A stretch of 32,811 nt of DNA from DASZKW01 sp035552775 (GCA_035552775.1 DASZKW010000063.1:1-32811); one strand, 5' to 3'. Positions 7,094 through 15,374 are shown, counted from the first letter of the stretch. Notes: generated by a model from the sequence alone, not told the origin. A program made the numbers and translations.

Positions 7094-9835
7094 GTGATCT
7101 TCGATGGGTTCAGCCACCAGCTCCCAGACACCGACCCCCTGGAGACCTCAGAGTGGGTCGATTCCTTCGACGCCATCGTCGAGGGCCACGGTCGGACCCG
7201 AGCCCGCTTTCTGCTGATGAAGCTGCTGGAGCGGGCGAAGGAGAGGCAGGTCGGGTTCCCCGCCACCGTCTCGACGCCGTATGTCAACACCATCCCCCCG
7301 GACCAGGAGCCGTGGTTCCCCGGTGACGAACATATCGAGCGCCGCATCCGCGCCTACATCCGCTGGAACGCGGCAGCCATGGTGGTCCGGGCCAACCACG
7401 CCGCAGAGGGCATCGGCGGACACCTCGCCACGTTCGCCTCCTCGGCGTCCCTCTATGAGGTGGGTTTCAACCACTTCTTCCGGGGCAAGGCCAACGGTCA
7501 GCCCGGCGACCAGGTCTACTTCCAAGGCCACGCCGCGCCGGGGGTCTACGCCCGTGCCCACCTGGAGGGACGGCTGAGTGAGGACCAGCTCAACTACTTC
7601 CGCCGGGAACTGACCGGGCGCCGGCCGATCACCGGTTCCGACGGCACCACCGTTGCCGGTCCGGGTGGGCTTTCCTCCTACCCCCATCCCCGCTTGATGC
7701 CCAGCTTCTGGGAGTTCCCGACGGTGTCCATGGGTCTGGGCCCGCTGAACGCCGTCTACCAGGCCCACTTCAATCGCTACCTGACCAACCGCCGGATCGT
7801 CGACACGAGCGGAAGCCGGGTGTGGTGTTTCCTTGGCGACGGCGAGTGCGACGAGCCGGAGTCCCTCGGCGCCCTGTCACTGGCCGCCCGGGAGCAGTTG
7901 GACAACCTCATCTTCATCGTCAACTGCAACCTTCAGCGCCTCGACGGCCCGGTGCGGGGCAACGGCAAGGTCATCCAGGAACTGGAAGCCACTTTCCGGG
8001 GCGCAGGCTGGAACGTGATCAAGGTCATCTGGGGCTCCAAGTGGGACGAGTTGCTAGCCCGCGACGTCGACGGTGTCCTGCTCAACCAGATGAACACAAC
8101 CGTCGACGGTGCGTTCCAGAAGTACGCGACCGAGGACGGGGCCTACATCCGGCAGCACTTCTTCGGCCCTGACCCCCGGCTGCGCCGCCTGGTCGAGCAC
8201 CTGAGCGACGACGACCTCCGCAACCTGCCACGAGGCGGCCACGACTACCGCAAGCTGTACGCGGCCTACAAGGCCGCGACCGAGACCACCGGTCAGCCCA
8301 CGGTCATCCTGGCCAAGACGGTCAAGGGTTGGACGCTCGGGCCCGACATCGAGGCCCGTAACTCCACCCACCAGATCAAGAAGATGAACGCGGCCCAGTT
8401 CAAACTGCTGCGCGACCGCCTCCACCTCCAGGAGGAGCTCCCCGACAGCGCCCTGGAGGCGGACGACCCGCCATTCTTCCGGCCGGCCAGCGACAGCATC
8501 GAGTACCAGTACATGGTGGAGAGGCGTCGGGCCCTGGCGGGGTCACTGCCCGATCGGGTGGTGCGACCGAGGCCCTTGCCGGCGCCAGAGCCCAAGACGC
8601 ACGAGGAGTTCGACACCGGGTCTGGCAGCCGTGAGGTATCGACGACGATGGCGTTCGCGGTGCTGTTGCGCAACCTGCTCCGCGACAAAGGCATAGGCCA
8701 GCGGATAGTGCCCATCATTCCCGACGAGGCCCGCACCTTCGGACTCGACGCCCTGTTCAAGGAGGTGAAGATCTACGCGCCGCTCGGCCAGCTGTATGAC
8801 CCGGTCGACTCGAAGCTGATGCTTTCCTACATGGAGGCCAAGGACGGCCAAATACTGGAGGAGGGCATTTCCGAGGCCGGGTCCATGGCCGATTTCACCG
8901 CCGCCGGCACGGCGTACGCCACCTTCGGTCAACCCATGATCCCGTTTTTCATCTTCTATTCCATGTTCGGGTTCCAACGCGTCGGCGACCTCATCTGGGC
9001 GTTCGGCGACATGCGCGGCCGCGGGTTCCTGCTCGGCGCCACCGCCGGGCGCACGACGCTCATGGGGGAGGGCCTCCAGCACAACGATGGCCATTCGCTA
9101 CTGCTTGCCAGCACGGTGCCCAACGTCGCCGCCTACGACCCCGCATTCGCCTACGAGACCGCCACTATCGTCGCCGACGGCATCCGGCGCATGTACGGCG
9201 AGGACCCCGAGGACGTCTTCTACTACATAACGCTGTACAACGAGAACTACGTGATGCCCTCCAAACCGGCCGGCGCCGACGACGGAATCCTGAAGGGCCT
9301 TTACCGCTTCGCCGCGGCACCTTCGGGATCGCCGTCTGCTCGAAAGGCGACCATCTTGTTCAGCGGCTCGGCATTCCGGGCCGCCGTCGAAGCCCAGCGA
9401 CTCCTGGTCGATAACCACGACGTGACAGCGGAACTTTGGAGCGCGACTAGCTACAAGGCCCTCCGCGAGGACGCCATGTCGGTGGAACGCTGGAACCGGC
9501 TGCACCCGACCGAGGCGCCGCGTACCCCCTACGTCACCGAGGCCCTGGCCGCCGCGGAGGGGCCAATCGTCGCCGTCACCGACTTCATGAAGGCGATCCC
9601 CGATCAGGTAGCCAGGTGGGCCCCGGGCTACTTCACGCCGCTGGGAACCGACGGCTTCGGCCGCTCCGACACACGCGAAGCCCTGCGGCGGCACTTCGAG
9701 ACGGACGCGGCCAACGTGATCGTCGCCGTCCTCGACGGCCTGCGCGCTGTTGGCGAAGGCAAGCCCGAGGAGGTCGCCGACGCAATCCGGCGCTACGGGA
9801 TCGACGCCGACGCGCCCGACCCTCGCAGCGCCTGA
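7094..9835 (+). CDS. aceE: Pyruvate dehydrogenase E1 component, homodimeric type
   Basis: A 913-residue thiamine-diphosphate enzyme of normal length for homodimeric AceE. It decarboxylates pyruvate and passes the acetyl group to the lipoyl domain of E2. The N-terminus has QLPDTDPLETSEWVDSFDAI and GRTRARFLLMKLLERA; NTIPPDQEPWFPGDEHIERRIRAYIRWNA follows. The ThDP motif GDGECDEPES is near residue 248 and is closed by IFIVNCN about 25 residues later. A second conserved region reads IPDEARTFGLDALFKEVKIYA. The frame is open for another 119 codons upstream, but that part has no family similarity and crosses the tandem repeats, so the GTG at 7094 is preferred. There is no clear ribosome-binding site; GACGAT six bases before GTG resembles the leaderless spacing seen elsewhere here. 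E2 and E3 genes are not adjacent. Confidence 0.95.
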   Translation: MIFDGFSHQLPDTDPLETSEWVDSFDAIVEGHGRTRARFLLMKLLERAKERQVGFPATVSTPYVNTIPPDQEPWFPGDEHIERRIRAYIRWNAAAMVVRANHAAEGIGGHLATFASSASLYEVGFNHFFRGKANGQPGDQVYFQGHAAPGVYARAHLEGRLSEDQLNYFRRELTGRRPITGSDGTTVAGPGGLSSYPHPRLMPSFWEFPTVSMGLGPLNAVYQAHFNRYLTNRRIVDTSGSRVWCFLGDGECDEPESLGALSLAAREQLDNLIFIVNCNLQRLDGPVRGNGKVIQELEATFRGAGWNVIKVIWGSKWDELLARDVDGVLLNQMNTTVDGAFQKYATEDGAYIRQHFFGPDPRLRRLVEHLSDDDLRNLPRGGHDYRKLYAAYKAATETTGQPTVILAKTVKGWTLGPDIEARNSTHQIKKMNAAQFKLLRDRLHLQEELPDSALEADDPPFFRPASDSIEYQYMVERRRALAGSLPDRVVRPRPLPAPEPKTHEEFDTGSGSREVSTTMAFAVLLRNLLRDKGIGQRIVPIIPDEARTFGLDALFKEVKIYAPLGQLYDPVDSKLMLSYMEAKDGQILEEGISEAGSMADFTAAGTAYATFGQPMIPFFIFYSMFGFQRVGDLIWAFGDMRGRGFLLGATAGRTTLMGEGLQHNDGHSLLLASTVPNVAAYDPAFAYETATIVADGIRRMYGEDPEDVFYYITLYNENYVMPSKPAGADDGILKGLYRFAAAPSGSPSARKATILFSGSAFRAAVEAQRLLVDNHDVTAELWSATSYKALREDAMSVERWNRLHPTEAPRTPYVTEALAAAEGPIVAVTDFMKAIPDQVARWAPGYFTPLGTDGFGRSDTREALRRHFETDAANVIVAVLDGLRAVGEGKPEEVADAIRRYGIDADAPDPRSA

Positions 9836-9934
9836 CACCAGTTTGGGGAAAGCGCGGCGCTTCCGGCTCACCCCTGGTCGGGGCGCGAACGGTCGAGGCA
9901 GGGATCGGCCGCCGGCTCGGTGGCGCCTACACGC

Positions 9935-10783
9935 TCAACCGGTGATCACTGCTTGCACTTGACGGACGGCGAAAGCGGGGATGGCCGCCTGGGTACGCAA
10001 GCCACCGAGTGCTCCCTGAGCGGCGCCGAGGTGCCAGGTGGCAGTCCAGTTCTCGGTGACCGTTACCGTATAGGAACCGACATTGTCGTAGGTATGGGCG
10101 ATGTTCCCATCCGGGTACGGCGCGCCCTCGGCGGTGAAGGGCCCCGTTAGGGTCCCGTCGCCCCAGTCGACCTCGTAGGACCCGTGGGCGACCACCACCA
10201 GCGAGCCCACCGCAGTCGCCTGGCTGAACGCCGCCGGCGCTAGGGTCCCCGCCGTCACCAAATACGAAGGTTTGCCGGTGATGGCGTAGCCCGGCGGGAT
10301 CACCGGATGCGGGCTGGGCAGGGGGATGGTCTTCCAGAACCTGGTAGCCACCACAGTTGGGCTGACGGCCGGGGCGGCATGAGCGGCGGCGCCACTCGTG
10401 CCGGCGGCCTGGGGGCACCAACCGTAACTGGAAACCAATGCCGCGGTCATCCCCGCCGCGTTGGTCGCCGCCCACGGAGGTGGCGAAGCCATGTTGACCC
10501 CGACCATGGTGATACAGGTCCCTCCGCTCGCGGTCGACACCATCTGTCCGATCTGAAAGCCATTTGTCGCCGGCGGGGATGATGCCGGCGCCGCCGGCGC
10601 CGACGAAACACCGAGTCCCGCCACCGCGGCCGGCGTGGTTGAAATGTATGTACCGCCACAGTCAACAGCTACAAACGCACTAACACAGCCTGGGCCATTT
10701 ACCGGACTAGTCGCAAGCGACGGTGTGAGAAGAAGTGGTCCTATAAGCATGCCTGCGGTCAGAACAACTATCCTTGTCACCAC
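9935..10783 (-). CDS. Secreted protein with a PKD-like domain
   Basis: A 282-residue protein starting at a GTG (a second GTG follows directly). MVTRIVVLTAGMLIGPLLLTPSLA looks like a signal peptide. The middle is Ala/Pro/Ser-rich with several Cys residues. Residues ~200-255 carry a PKD-like pattern: YEVDWGDGT, then AHTYDNVGSYTVTVT and WTATWHLG. PKD folds are usually extracellular binding modules. It starts six bases after the stop of the upstream lipoprotein gene on the same strand, with an AGAGG just before, so the two are likely co-transcribed. Its 5' part is AT-richer than the surrounding genome. No catalytic motif is visible and the role is unknown. Confidence 0.75.
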   Translation of the reverse strand: MVTRIVVLTAGMLIGPLLLTPSLATSPVNGPGCVSAFVAVDCGGTYISTTPAAVAGLGVSSAPAAPASSPPATNGFQIGQMVSTASGGTCITMVGVNMASPPPWAATNAAGMTAALVSSYGWCPQAAGTSGAAAHAAPAVSPTVVATRFWKTIPLPSPHPVIPPGYAITGKPSYLVTAGTLAPAAFSQATAVGSLVVVAHGSYEVDWGDGTLTGPFTAEGAPYPDGNIAHTYDNVGSYTVTVTENWTATWHLGAAQGALGGLRTQAAIPAFAVRQVQAVITG

Positions 10784-10789
10784 TCTAAA

Positions 10790-11434
10790 CTACCTCTGAG
10801 CGCAGACATTAGCTACTGTCTCGGGCTTCAATGATGCAGCGTTGTAGCCAAACATCCACGGTGTTAGATTAAGATGATGCGGATCATTTGCTTGCGACTT
10901 GCTGACTAACGAGTAGTACTCAGAACCGAACGGTACTCCTGGACTCAGTACTAGTTCGGAGAAATCGGTGTGAGTCGATATAAATATGCAATTAGGTTGT
11001 GCGCTTATGAGCTGTGCAACTGTCGTTATACGTACCCCCATGGGGGAGCGAAGGTCCTTTGGAATATGCTGAAGCTGATCATGGAACACTCTAAGCTCAG
11101 TTGCGTATAGCGGGTCGGCGTAGATAGCTCGGAGCATGGTGTCGACACTTGGGGGGATGGTCTTTGTCGTGAGAGTCGTTCGCAGTGCGTCGCTGTAGAT
11201 CGTGTCGAGCTGCGCGAGGACGGAGTTGACGTAGGGAACGGTGATAACCGCAGGGACCGGGTCGACGACGGGGGGGCTTGTGGTCGTCGACGTCGACGTG
11301 CTCGAAGGGGGCGCCGAGGTGGTGGGCGCCCCGGCGGTCGGGTGCGCGCTGCCACATGAAGCGCACAGGAGGGCAACTGCTCCGCCGAGAGTCCAGATCG
11401 TGCGTCTCATAGCTTCTTGGATACTCTTACGCAT
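10790..11434 (-). CDS. Putative lipoprotein of unknown function
   Basis: A 214-residue protein from the ATG at 11434. MRRTIWTLGGAVALLCASC forms a lipoprotein-type signal sequence with a Cys at the expected end of the hydrophobic core, although the -3 residue is Cys rather than Leu. A Thr/Ser/Pro-rich spacer follows, then a globular domain with four Cys-poor blocks and a final VCAQR. No family was recognised. An ATG at 11410 and a TTG at 11458 are alternative starts. Codons in the distal two thirds use A or T in the third position far more often than neighbouring genes. It is directly upstream of the PKD-like gene and divergent from the HhH-GPD gene. Confidence 0.7.
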   Translation of the reverse strand: MRKSIQEAMRRTIWTLGGAVALLCASCGSAHPTAGAPTTSAPPSSTSTSTTTSPPVVDPVPAVITVPYVNSVLAQLDTIYSDALRTTLTTKTIPPSVDTMLRAIYADPLYATELRVFHDQLQHIPKDLRSPMGVRITTVAQLISAQPNCIFISTHTDFSELVLSPGVPFGSEYYSLVSKSQANDPHHLNLTPWMFGYNAASLKPETVANVCAQR

Positions 11435-11559
11435 CAAGTCGCCGCCGTCAAGGAACAAGCTTCGTGAACTGCTGTCCGAACGCCGGCCGGCGGTCGATGC
11501 CGCGGGTGGCGAGTGCTCTCTTGGGCGCCGACTTCCAGACTGGGTACGCTTCGGGTCCG

Positions 11560-12129
11560 ATGCTGCACCTGAGCCAAGATTCGGCCGCTGACCAGTTGCT
11601 TGGGAAGGATCCGCTGGCCCTCCTCATCGGGATGGTCCTCGACCAGCAGATCCCCTTGGAGCGCGCCTTCAGCGCGCCGAGAGACCTGAAGGAGCGCCTC
11701 GGCGGCCGCCTCGACGTGGCAGAGATCGCCGGCATGGATCCAGACGCCCTGGCTACGACCTTCTCCCAGCGTCCCGCGCTACACCGCTTCCCCGCGGCCA
11801 ACGCCGGCCGGGTCCAGCAGCTTTGCCGGATCATCGTCGACGAGTACGGGGGCAAGGCAGCCAACGTGTGGGAGAAAGCGTCGAGCGGGTCCGACCTGCT
11901 CGCCCGGATCAGGGCGCTGCCCGGCTTCGGCGAACAGAAGTCGCAGATCTTCGTTGCCCTGCTGGGCAAGCAATTGGGAGTCGAGCCACCCGGCTGGGCG
12001 GAGGCGGCGGGTCGCTTCGGCCAGCCCGGTACCCACATGTCGGTGGCCGACATCGTCGACGGCGAGTCGCTCACCAAGGTGCGCGCGTACAAGCAGCAGA
12101 TCAAGCTGGCCGCCAAGCCCTCGAGCTAA
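11560..12129 (+). CDS. HhH-GPD-type base excision DNA repair protein
   Basis: A 189-residue protein matching the small actinobacterial HhH-GPD repair family end to end: LLIGMVLDQQIPLERAFSAP near the start, FSQRPALHRFPAANAGRVQQLC in the middle, and the helix-hairpin-helix LPGFGEQKSQIFVALLGKQLG toward the end. Members lack the C-terminal Fe-S cluster of MutY/Nth, as here, where no Cys cluster is present. It is expected to act as a DNA glycosylase, lesion unknown. The frame is open 32 codons upstream, but similarity to the family begins with MLHLSQD, so the ATG at 11560 is used. TTGGGC-N18-TACGCT ends nine bases before it, a plausible promoter for a very short leader. Confidence 0.88.
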   Translation: MLHLSQDSAADQLLGKDPLALLIGMVLDQQIPLERAFSAPRDLKERLGGRLDVAEIAGMDPDALATTFSQRPALHRFPAANAGRVQQLCRIIVDEYGGKAANVWEKASSGSDLLARIRALPGFGEQKSQIFVALLGKQLGVEPPGWAEAAGRFGQPGTHMSVADIVDGESLTKVRAYKQQIKLAAKPSS

Positions 12130-12265
12130 CGATCGAGTCACTCCCGCCCTCCGCCCGAGCCGCATTGGCCTCCGACCCCGCACGCCGGCTTGCCACCTGA
12201 CCGCCCTCGCCATCCTTGGCGCGCCCCGACCGCAAACGCCGGCCCTGGCCGCCCGCCCGGCCGGG

Positions 12266-13054
12266 CTAGCTGGTCTGGCGGTCCAACCATCCGAGCAGCA
12301 GCGCAATGGCACGGGGGTCGTGGCGCAGACGGTGGCCGGCGCCGGCCAGGACGCGCAGCTCGACGTCGCCCTCGGCCGCATCGGCGAGGGCGCGGGCGTC
12401 GAGCAACGGGACGACCTCGTCGTTGGCCCCGTGCACGAGAAGGACGGGGCGGGGCGGGATCTTGCCGATGAGGTTGAGCGGTCGGATCTCGCGAAGTTCT
12501 CGGGCCCAGGCGTCGAGGTCGGGCGGGAAGGTCGGATCCCGGATCACCCCGACGGAGCGAGCCTGGGCGACGAAGCGCCGGGCGTCGCTGGCCCGGTCGG
12601 CGAAGTCGGCGGGGGCGGCGAACGCCGCTACCCCCTTCACCCGGACGTCCTCTCCGGCCGCGCACAGGGCGAGGGAACCGCCCGCGGCGAAACCGCACAC
12701 CCAGATCGCGTCGACGCCTGGAACCGCGAGGCACCCGTCGATTCCCACCTTGAGATCGGCCAACCAGCCGGCGAGCGAAAAATCGCCCTCCGAGGGGCCG
12801 GTACCCCGGAAGCTCACGGTGAGCACCACCCAGCCCGTCTCGGCCGCGAGGCGCTCGGCCAACTCGACGTAACCCTGGCCCGGCCCTAGCGCCGTCGGCT
12901 CCACCGGGAAGCCGTGGCACAGCACGAGGCCGTGACGTCCCGTGCCCGACGCCGCCGACCCGGCGGGCTTGACGATGGAGGCGGCGAGGCTCACCCCTCC
13001 CGAATCCAGACGGAGGGCGCTGGTGGTGGTCGAAGGCGTGCCGGTGAGGCTCAC
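12266..13054 (-). CDS. Alpha/beta-hydrolase-fold protein lacking the nucleophile serine
   Basis: A 262-residue alpha/beta hydrolase. It shows the oxyanion-side LVLCHGFPVEP, a strand SFRGTGPSEG, and a C-terminal lid-core with VLLVHGANDEVVP (Asp212) and LAGAGHRLRHDP (His241). At the nucleophile elbow, where G-x-S-x-G is expected, it reads GFAAGG, so the nucleophile position is Ala123. It may be a non-catalytic member or use a different mechanism. The start is a GTG at 13054 with GGGGAG about ten bases upstream; the frame continues another 30 codons through a duplicated Gly-rich stretch that I leave out. Convergent with the HhH-GPD gene across 136 bases. Confidence 0.8.
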   Translation of the reverse strand: MSLTGTPSTTTSALRLDSGGVSLAASIVKPAGSAASGTGRHGLVLCHGFPVEPTALGPGQGYVELAERLAAETGWVVLTVSFRGTGPSEGDFSLAGWLADLKVGIDGCLAVPGVDAIWVCGFAAGGSLALCAAGEDVRVKGVAAFAAPADFADRASDARRFVAQARSVGVIRDPTFPPDLDAWARELREIRPLNLIGKIPPRPVLLVHGANDEVVPLLDARALADAAEGDVELRVLAGAGHRLRHDPRAIALLLGWLDRQTS

Positions 13055-13076
13055 GTGAAAGGCTCCCCAGTGGCAT

Positions 13077-13147
13077 CCCGGCACCCCGCAGGAAACGCCC
13101 CCCCGCACCTGGCCCGGCAACCCGCCGGAAACGTCCCCCCGCACCCC
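13077..13147. repeat. 36-bp tandem duplication
   Basis: Two adjacent copies, 13077-13112 and 13113-13147, share CCCGGCA...GGAAACG...CCCCCCGCACC with a few substitutions. They lie just upstream of the alpha/beta-hydrolase start. The period is a multiple of three, so they could have been coding if the gene started further upstream. Confidence 0.7.
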
Positions 13148-13250
13148 AGCGGAGAGCCAGCGTCACTCACCAGCGACCGACCATCAGTGCTGGCCGACCA
13201 TCACCATCGGCCAACCATAGGCCACCGTGCCCCGAGCGTGCGACGAACGA

Positions 13251-13283
13251 GCGGAAGGGGTGCCACAGAGGCACCCCTTCCGC
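13251..13283. terminator. Perfect 14-bp hairpin, terminator-like
   Basis: GCGGAAGGGGTGCC at 13251-13264 and its exact complement at 13270-13283 enclose a five-base loop ACAGA. There is no long T run on either side. It lies about 190 bases downstream (minus strand) of the extended Shine-Dalgarno element, so it could end a short transcript from that strand. Confidence 0.65.
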
Positions 13284-13475
13284 CAAAAGCATGCTGGAGA
13301 AGGCAGGGACCGACGTTGATATCGGGCGGGACCGGCTCCCGACCGTCGTTCCCCTGGTAACTGGCGTGGATTCCACCAGGTGGTCCAGCGGCCGATCTAG
13401 CGGCCAGCCACCTCCGAGGTCCCACAACTTTGATGACTGCTCAGCTGGACCACCTCCTTTCTTCGGTACCGACAT
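13251..13475 (-). ncRNA. Candidate structured RNA or leader with extended anti-16S pairing
   Basis: On the minus strand, 13462-13444 reads AGAAAGGAGGTGGTCCAGC, which can pair with the actinobacterial 16S rRNA 3' end over 19 consecutive bases, one of them G-U. A second arm, GCTGGACCACCT (minus strand, 13389-13378), is the exact complement of 12 of these bases and could hide them. Between the arms lie a GGCCG/CGGCC hairpin (13390-13405) and a further GGAGGT. A 14-bp hairpin ends the region. No ATG, GTG or TTG lies at normal spacing after the Shine-Dalgarno; only a CTG opening 15 codons does. A 102-codon frame from 13475 crosses the element but resembles nothing known. The rest of 13055-13594 holds no gene I can support. 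Confidence 0.35.
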
Positions 13476-13594
13476 GATAGCGAACCGACCCCCTCGTGGC
13501 GAGCATTTCCCCCGCCCCGATAGCGTACCCCGGTGGCTATCCACGCCTCGGCGAGCCGAGGCCCGGGATCTCGCGCTTGGAATGACCGTCCGCG

Positions 13595-14713
13595 CTAGAT
13601 CCCGATGCGTTGGGCCAGCAGTTCCCGGTGGTAGCTGGGGTCGCCGAAGAGCAGCTCGGATGACTTGGCCCTCTTGAAATACAGGTGGGCGGGATGCTCC
13701 CAGGTGAAGCCGATGCCACCGTGGATCTGGATGTTGTCGGCGGTGGTGTGGAAGTACGCCTCCGAGCAGTACGACTTGGCGAGGCTGGCCACGACTGGTA
13801 GCTCGTCGGTGTCCTCCGACGCCACCCACGCGGCGTAGTAGGCGGCCGACTTGGCCGACTCGACCTCGAGGAGAATGTCGGCGCACTTGTGCTTGATGGC
13901 CTGGAAGCTGCCTATGGGGCGGCCGAACTGCACCCGGTTCTTGGCGTATTCAACGGCCATGTCAAGGACGAACTGGGCGCCGCCGACTTGTTCCGCGGCC
14001 AGGTTGACGGCCGCGAGGTCGAGCATCTTGGACACCGCCGCCCAGCCCTGCCCGTCGGCACCCACCAGGCGCGCCGGCGTGGAGTCGAACGTGAGCCTGG
14101 CCTGCTTGCGGGTCTGGTCCATGGTGGCGAGCGGCTCGGCGCTGAAGCCGCTCGCGCCCGCCGCCACCACGAACACCGACACGCCGGCGTCGCTGCGCGC
14201 CGCCACCAGCACCACGTCGGCGGTGTGGCCGTCGAGGACGTACAGCTTCTCGCCCGTCAGCGCCCACGCGCCCGGATCCGAACGAGCCGCCGAAACGGTA
14301 ACTCCCCCTTCGTCCCAGCGCCCCGACGCCTCGGCCAGGGCCACGGTGGCGATCGTGTCGCCGGCGGCGATGCCGGGCAGGAGGTCCTGCTTGGCCGCCT
14401 CGTCGCTCGACGCCAACAGCAAGTTGGCGGCCAGGGCGATGGTCGAGAAGTACGGGGCGCAGAGCAGGGCCCGGCCCATCTCCTCGAAGATCACCGTCAG
14501 CTCCACGTGGCTGTAGCCCGAGCCGCCGTAGGCCTCGGGGATGGCGATGCCCTGGAGGCCGAGCTGGTCGGCCATCTGGTGCCACACGGCCGGGTCGTAG
14601 CCCTCGGCGGTCTCCATCAGCCGGCGGACCTCGCTCTCCGGTGACTTGTCTGCGCAGAAGCGGCGCACCGCCCGGCGCAACTCATCCTGCTCCTCGCTGA
14701 AGGCGAAGTTCAC
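13595..14713 (-). CDS. Acyl-CoA dehydrogenase family protein
   Basis: A 372-residue flavoprotein of the acyl-CoA dehydrogenase family, which introduces a double bond into acyl-CoA thioesters. Visible family signatures are FSEEQDELRRAVRRFCAD at the N-terminus, GIAIPEAYGGSGYSHVEL, ALAEASG, YAKNRVQFGRPIGSFQAIKH and IQIHGGIGFTWEHPAHLYFKRA near the C-terminus. It most resembles the FadE proteins of actinobacteria that act on steroid or branched substrates, often as heteromers, but no partner subunit is adjacent. The chosen start is the GTG at 14713, where family similarity begins; an upstream ATG at 14752 would add 13 unrelated residues and overlap the divergent promoter region. Confidence 0.92.
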   Translation of the reverse strand: MNFAFSEEQDELRRAVRRFCADKSPESEVRRLMETAEGYDPAVWHQMADQLGLQGIAIPEAYGGSGYSHVELTVIFEEMGRALLCAPYFSTIALAANLLLASSDEAAKQDLLPGIAAGDTIATVALAEASGRWDEGGVTVSAARSDPGAWALTGEKLYVLDGHTADVVLVAARSDAGVSVFVVAAGASGFSAEPLATMDQTRKQARLTFDSTPARLVGADGQGWAAVSKMLDLAAVNLAAEQVGGAQFVLDMAVEYAKNRVQFGRPIGSFQAIKHKCADILLEVESAKSAAYYAAWVASEDTDELPVVASLAKSYCSEAYFHTTADNIQIHGGIGFTWEHPAHLYFKRAKSSELLFGDPSYHRELLAQRIGI

Positions 14714-14754
14714 CCTATCATGTCTAGCCCACGCCCGACCCGCTGCCATCACCG

Positions 14755-14760
14755 TACGAT
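14755..14760 (+). promoter_or_regulatory. -10 box of a leaderless promoter for the MBL-fold gene
   Basis: TACGAT (TANNNT) is followed by exactly six bases and then the GTG start, so transcription would begin at the start codon. No Shine-Dalgarno and no clear -35 box are present. Confidence 0.55.
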
Positions 14761-14766
14761 TGAGGC

Positions 14767-15369
14767 GTGCATTACGAAGACAGCCAGGCCGAGGTCCACC
14801 GCCTCGTCGTCGGGCCCGTGGCCAACAACGTCTACGTCCTGCGCTGCAAGGACACCGGCGAGGCGGTCCTGCTCGACGCGGCCAACGAGCACGACAAGCT
14901 CCTCGAGCTGTGCCGGCGCCTCGCTGTCGGCAAGGTCCTCGAGACCCACGGGCACTGGGACCACATCCAGGCCGTCCCCGCCGTGCGAGACGCCGGCTAC
15001 GAGGTGGGGGTTACCGCCGCCGACGCCGAGATGCTGCCGTCCTACGATTTCGTCCTCGAGCATGACACCGTGATCCCCGTGGGGCGCTTGCGCCTGCGGA
15101 CAATCGCCACGCCGGGGCACACGCCAGGGTCGATGTCGTTCCTGGTGGAGGGCTCACCGGTGCTGTTCAGCGGCGACACCTTGTTCCCCGGCGGCCCGGG
15201 GGCCACCAAGTTCCCCGGCGGCGACTTTCCCACCATCATCAGGTCCATCGAAGACAAGCTGTTCTCACCCCTGCCTGCGGAGACGATAGTGATGCCCGGC
15301 CACGGCGACGACACCACCATCGGCGCCGAGCGTCTCCACCTCCAGGAGTGGGTGGACCGGGGCTGGTAA
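14767..15369 (+). CDS. MBL-fold metallohydrolase, glyoxalase II-like
   Basis: A 200-residue metallo-beta-lactamase-fold hydrolase. All metal ligands of the glyoxalase II group are visible: THGHWDH (H61, H63, D65, H66), PGHTPGS (H118), SGDTLF (D137) and MPGHGDDT (H179). It should bind two metal ions and cleave a thioester or similar ester; the substrate is unknown. The length fits the short hydroxyacylglutathione-hydrolase-like group, which lacks the extra C-terminal domain of true GloB. The GTG start at 14767 follows a -10 box with leaderless spacing. It is divergent from the acyl-CoA dehydrogenase and convergent with the glucosidase-like gene. Confidence 0.92.
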   Translation: MHYEDSQAEVHRLVVGPVANNVYVLRCKDTGEAVLLDAANEHDKLLELCRRLAVGKVLETHGHWDHIQAVPAVRDAGYEVGVTAADAEMLPSYDFVLEHDTVIPVGRLRLRTIATPGHTPGSMSFLVEGSPVLFSGDTLFPGGPGATKFPGGDFPTIIRSIEDKLFSPLPAETIVMPGHGDDTTIGAERLHLQEWVDRGW

Positions 15370-15374
15370 GAGGA

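Noticed and set aside
9847..9864. GGAAAGCGC/GCGCTTCC as a terminator after aceE
   Set aside because: The arms leave almost no loop and the stem has a bulge, so a stable hairpin is doubtful.
12138..13166. 342-codon minus-strand frame over the alpha/beta hydrolase
   Set aside because: Arg-rich shadow; the other minus frame has hydrolase motifs.
13444..13462. Possible 16S rRNA 3'-end fragment on the plus strand
   Set aside because: Only about 20 bases match; the conserved 16S sequence just upstream (GTAGCCGTA...GGAAGGTGCGG) is absent, so it is not an rRNA remnant.
13167..13475. 102-codon minus-strand frame starting MSVPKKGGG
   Set aside because: Not annotated as a gene: it crosses the extended Shine-Dalgarno, the inverted repeats and the 14-bp hairpin, and resembles no known protein. 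Kept only as a possibility within the RNA element.
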